Below, one piece after another: positions 60,770-64,000 of a DNA stretch of 64,000 bases. Made by a program: the position numbers and the translations under genes. The DNA comes from Heliocidaris erythrogramma. Taxonomy: Eukaryota; Echinodermata; Echinoidea; Camarodonta; Echinometridae. Each line of letters begins with the position of its first letter. Position 1 is the first letter of the stretch. The notes under the pieces were generated by a model, which worked only from the letters and a program-made list of their open reading frames with translations, searched no databases and was not told where the DNA came from. The stretch is taken from positions 22,878,006 to 22,942,005 of the forward strand of contig CM046859.1 of the NCBI GenBank assembly GCA_025617745.1, written 5' to 3'.

Positions 60770-63563
60770 GAAACATTTAGTTGACATCACTCTGTGCTTC
60801 TGGCAAACCTTGTTAAAAACCTTTCTTTCTAACATTCTAATCTTAAAATATTCAGGGGGAGGGGCTTAAAGGAAGATTTTCCGGCAGTTTCTGGATCTTA
60901 CTTCTCCCCTTTGGGGGTAAAAGAAAAGAGAAGTACCGTCAGATTTGCTTTTTGCAAAGTCATCAGCATCATATAGAAAGTGCACTTACATGACATCCGT
61001 AGCATTCAATCCCCAATACCATTAAATTCGATAGGACTTGACCTTTATTTCGGAACTTTTAGGATGTGCTGACCTTTATTCCGAGTGCGTGCTTCAGACC
61101 CTGATGATGGTGTACCAAGACAGATCAAATTATACCTCACACTCTATCCATTCCGGTGGATCCCCCATTTCTTCTTGTATCTTTTTTTTAATTTGAAGGA
61201 GAGAGTGAAGGAGAAGCTCTGTGCTTACATCGTTTATGGCCGCTTTGATGTGTAAGGCTTTTTGTCAGTCGTGGAAATCAAATTACTCGTTACTTATGGA
61301 TTTATGGAAATGATATGAGCTTTGTCCATTTCAATCTACTCCCCTCTCACTATTTCTCTCTCTCTCTCGCTCTTTTTCTCTTGTGGAAAATGCACTTCAT
61401 GTGTATTGCAGTTGCTATCAGTAACAATTAGGAAAGATATTTTGTTTTTGCATTTCTATTCTCAAATATTATGGATTGTACATTTTTTTGTAATAAAGGA
61501 TAGCATAAACTAGTTCAAGTTACCTCACAGGCTTTTAATGTTCATTTCAGTAGAACGTACTCCAGATGCTCTCTGTCAGTGATGATAACTATTGTTTCAA
61601 TTTCAAGGCAAAAAGGAAAAGGAAAGAGAAAAAAGAAAAGTGTGTCTAAAAAGTATGGAATTGTATATTTTAATGTTAATGTGTACAGTGTTGTTACTTG
61701 ACCATTTGAAACTAGTGCAGTAGAATAGTCAGACTATCTGCTTCAATTTCAAGTTTGAATAGGGAACATGCACGTGAGGTATTCTGGCAATATTATATTT
61801 TTTTAGATATAAAGAAGATTAAAGGAAAAAAAATGAAACCACAACAGCCATGTTCATTTGCATGATTTTTTTTTTACCTCCTTTCAGGTGTCGTTTGTAT
61901 GAGGAGGATCACTCATTAGAGGAAAACATTTCAAAATCCTAACTGCTTTACTCATAGTTTCAATTTAATGACCCTTAACATTGAAAAATAAGCATCTCAG
62001 GATTCGAACATAGAATTGGATATTGAATATATCAAAGTGAATATTTGTGACATCATTTTTAGAGAACCTGATATATTTGTCATATAGCTGGAATTTAGAT
62101 ATCATACTTAGATGATGAAACTCCTGATGTTCTTTGGCATCCATAAATGCAAGATATGCTGGGGATTTGTGCTAATCTATTAAAGCTTTATGATTCCTTG
62201 GGATTTATATACACATCGCCTATGCCACCCCATTCTCTGAATGGAGAGAGGAGCAGAAAAACAAAACTCTGGAATCATCTGACTGACGCAGATATTCATA
62301 TCATCCTTCACAGACAAATAAGAGTGATTATCAGATGTTGATTTGCGTGTGGTGTGCGTGTGCTGACAGTTGAGGCAAGTTGAGAGGTTTTCTGCACTGA
62401 GTTGACAGTTGGAAGGAATACCATCGTCGTGCGAGGGTAGGGTAGCGTTGGAACATTTTGTGATGAATGACTTTGTGATGTGGTAGAGCTGGAGTAACGT
62501 TCCAACCATTGGAGCTCCATTCATGGTTGGGTCCTGCAGGGAAGTTTGATTGGTAATAAACACACTGCACTATTAAAGTCTCGGCATTATATTAAACTTG
62601 GGATTGAGCCTGCACTGTCAACATAGCCAATTTGATTTGGTTCAGTGAAAAACCAACCAGGAGGCTTATTATTAAACTCTGCAGCAATTCAATGGGCATT
62701 TTCAATTCATCATGAAAGGATTTTTTTCTTCATGCTGCTAAAGGAGAATGTTTAATTTACATTATGTATCTTGCATATTCTGCTTGCTTTTAATCTTTTT
62801 GTTAAGACCTCGATAACAAGGAGTCTATGGTAACTACTGTACTTGACTAATACAATTGGCAGACAGTATAACCCCAATTCAAAACATCTTTGGTCAGTCT
62901 GCTTGTCCGCGAATTCCATCTAATTTAAATGCAGATTTTTTTTTCGGACCAAAGTTTGAATGATTATTCCATCTGGTCTACAATGCAATTGCATTTTTTA
63001 TATTTCCTTGATTGCTTTTGCAAATTCAATTGATGGGCAGTTAGATAGTCACCCAGCGGTCTTCAGGGAATAGAAGAGCTTTAGTTACTTTCCCGATTCT
63101 CGTGTATCATCTTGTCAACAACATATGTCTCGCGTCTAGTGATACGTCTCCCATCCGCTGATCTGTAATATCAGGAGAAAATGGAGAAGAACCTGATTAT
63201 CATATTGATTTTTGTACATGCAACCACTTTTTAGTGCAACAGCATATCTCTATCGAAGACAGGAAAGGAAATTGAAAATCCTTTGTGACTTCTGCAAGCG
63301 GAAATCAAAAGTAATTATTGGCTTTTCATTAGCATTTGCTCGTAGAAGCTTATTCTGCAGTTGCCTCTGGACAACTAGAAACCTTGAAAAGGAATACCAT
63401 TATCCCGGAAAGCAGCAATTCAAAGAACATTGTTGTCTTATTGCTCCTTGTGGACATTGTGGAATATTGCATCAGTCATTGTCGTAGACGTGAAGTATTT
63501 ATTTCAAACAACGGAAAGATTTTCTGGGATTCTGTGCCAGCCTGAAAGATACGTGTAGTCAAG
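60770..63563. other. Intron-like or 5' flanking DNA
   Basis: No exon recognised before 63564. A 127-codon minus-strand frame at 62180-62563 overlaps other frames and has no family signature. The last few hundred bases may include the 5' untranslated region of the transcript that begins coding at 63564. Confidence 0.4.
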
Positions 63564-63661
63564 ATGAATCCCCATTACGTACCTGGAAGCTTAATCCCGA
63601 TTCGCCACAGGCAACGCCTCAACCGCCCTCGCAGGGTCACTCTCGCCAACGTTGATTTTGG
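63564..63661 (+). CDS. Probable first coding exon of an unidentified gene
   Basis: ATG in a good context (A at -3) opens 32 codons plus two bases and reaches donor G|GTAAAT at 63662. The peptide starts MNPHYVPGSLIPIRHRQ and ends NRPRRVTLANVDF. Codon third positions are mostly C or T, and the exon is much richer in GC than its flanks, as expected for coding DNA. An in-frame TGA at 63543 lies just upstream, so this is a start exon rather than an internal one in this frame. A basic, Arg-rich N-terminus fits a variant-specific head of a regulatory protein. The RRVTLAN stretch faintly recalls the RRFTVAH in some long PDE4 isoform heads, too weak to name it. A rival frame (open from 63542, stop at the end of the exon) cannot be excluded. 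Confidence 0.45.
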
Positions 63662-64000
63662 GTAAATACCTATACAGTATATATTCATTTTTTTATTTTT
63701 CAAAGAATTATCAGTTAACAAACTTTTTTCACAGGTTGTTGTTTATCCTAGATTGTCAGTTGTTTCATAAGAAATGATTGATTTTAGTCCATCTCCTGAA
63801 GATCTGACTTTTCAAAATGTGTTGATGGCATTGTCAGTTATCTTTACTTATTTCTTTGTTGTTTACTTGTTACAATGTAGGGAATACCACTGGTCCAAGT
63901 GGTTTTTCATTGCCTATTATGACCATTGCTACATGAGCGGAACATAGTTTCATTGATTGCTGTGAAATTAAGTACATAATAATAATAAAAGCTGTTTCTT

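Noticed and set aside
62180-62563. 127-codon minus-strand frame
   Set aside because: All three overlapping frames are partly open here, with no coding bias that singles one out and no recognised family.
63541-63661. Alternative frame starting after CCAG at 63540
   Set aside because: Open and fairly protein-like, but ends in a stop just before the good GTAAAT donor; the ATG frame fits start context, third-base bias and donor better.
1-64000. CRISPR arrays, bacterial operons, rRNA genes
   Set aside because: None seen; repeats here lack the regular repeat-spacer form, and the DNA is clearly animal nuclear.

Overview
This window is animal nuclear DNA. It is AT-rich, almost gene-empty, full of short introns-and-repeats style sequence, with many microsatellites, poly-C/poly-G tracts, small inverted-repeat transposons, tRNA-derived SINEs and a decayed L2/CR1-type LINE. 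The repeat style, the overused palindrome TACATGTA and the large gaps between exon-like segments suggest a marine invertebrate deuterostome, most likely a sea urchin or close relative. That placement is inference from repeat style, not from a diagnostic gene.

Only a few segments look like host coding sequence. The best is an internal exon on the + strand at 19689-19966 (His-rich, then an ordinary polar stretch, with a strong GTGAGT donor). The second is a likely first coding exon at 63564-63661 with a good start context and a GTAAAT donor. Both end two bases into a codon, so they could be alternative 5' exons of one gene whose common exons lie beyond the right edge. On the - strand, 17311-17633 is a candidate terminal exon of a secreted-type cysteine-rich protein (ten Cys in about 60 residues, strong acceptor). 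None of the three could be assigned to a named gene.

Layout: 1-480 TAG repeat and a GGCGGATCC inverted-repeat element; 1.9-4.1 kb reverse-strand LINE remnant; 5.1-8.3 kb CT/CA/TA microsatellites, a local duplication and nested small elements; 8.3-17 kb mostly unique AT-rich DNA with several small inverted-repeat elements; 17-20 kb the gene-like part; 20-32 kb intron-like DNA with SINEs, hairpin elements and a 1.1-kb pyrimidine array with an exact 10-base unit; 32-51 kb long quiet intron-like DNA with scattered small elements; 51.6-56.35 kb two related inverted-repeat transposons lying end to end, the larger one (4.1 kb) filled with a diverged tandem array; 56-63.5 kb quiet DNA; and the putative first coding exon at the right edge.

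The most unusual object is the 52241-56350 element: near-perfect 38-base terminal inverted repeats enclose no visible gene but a satellite-like array of about 0.2-kb monomers arranged partly as about 0.46-kb dimers. Very long apparent reading frames at 29.3-30.7 kb are artefacts of the 10-base repeat and are not annotated as genes.
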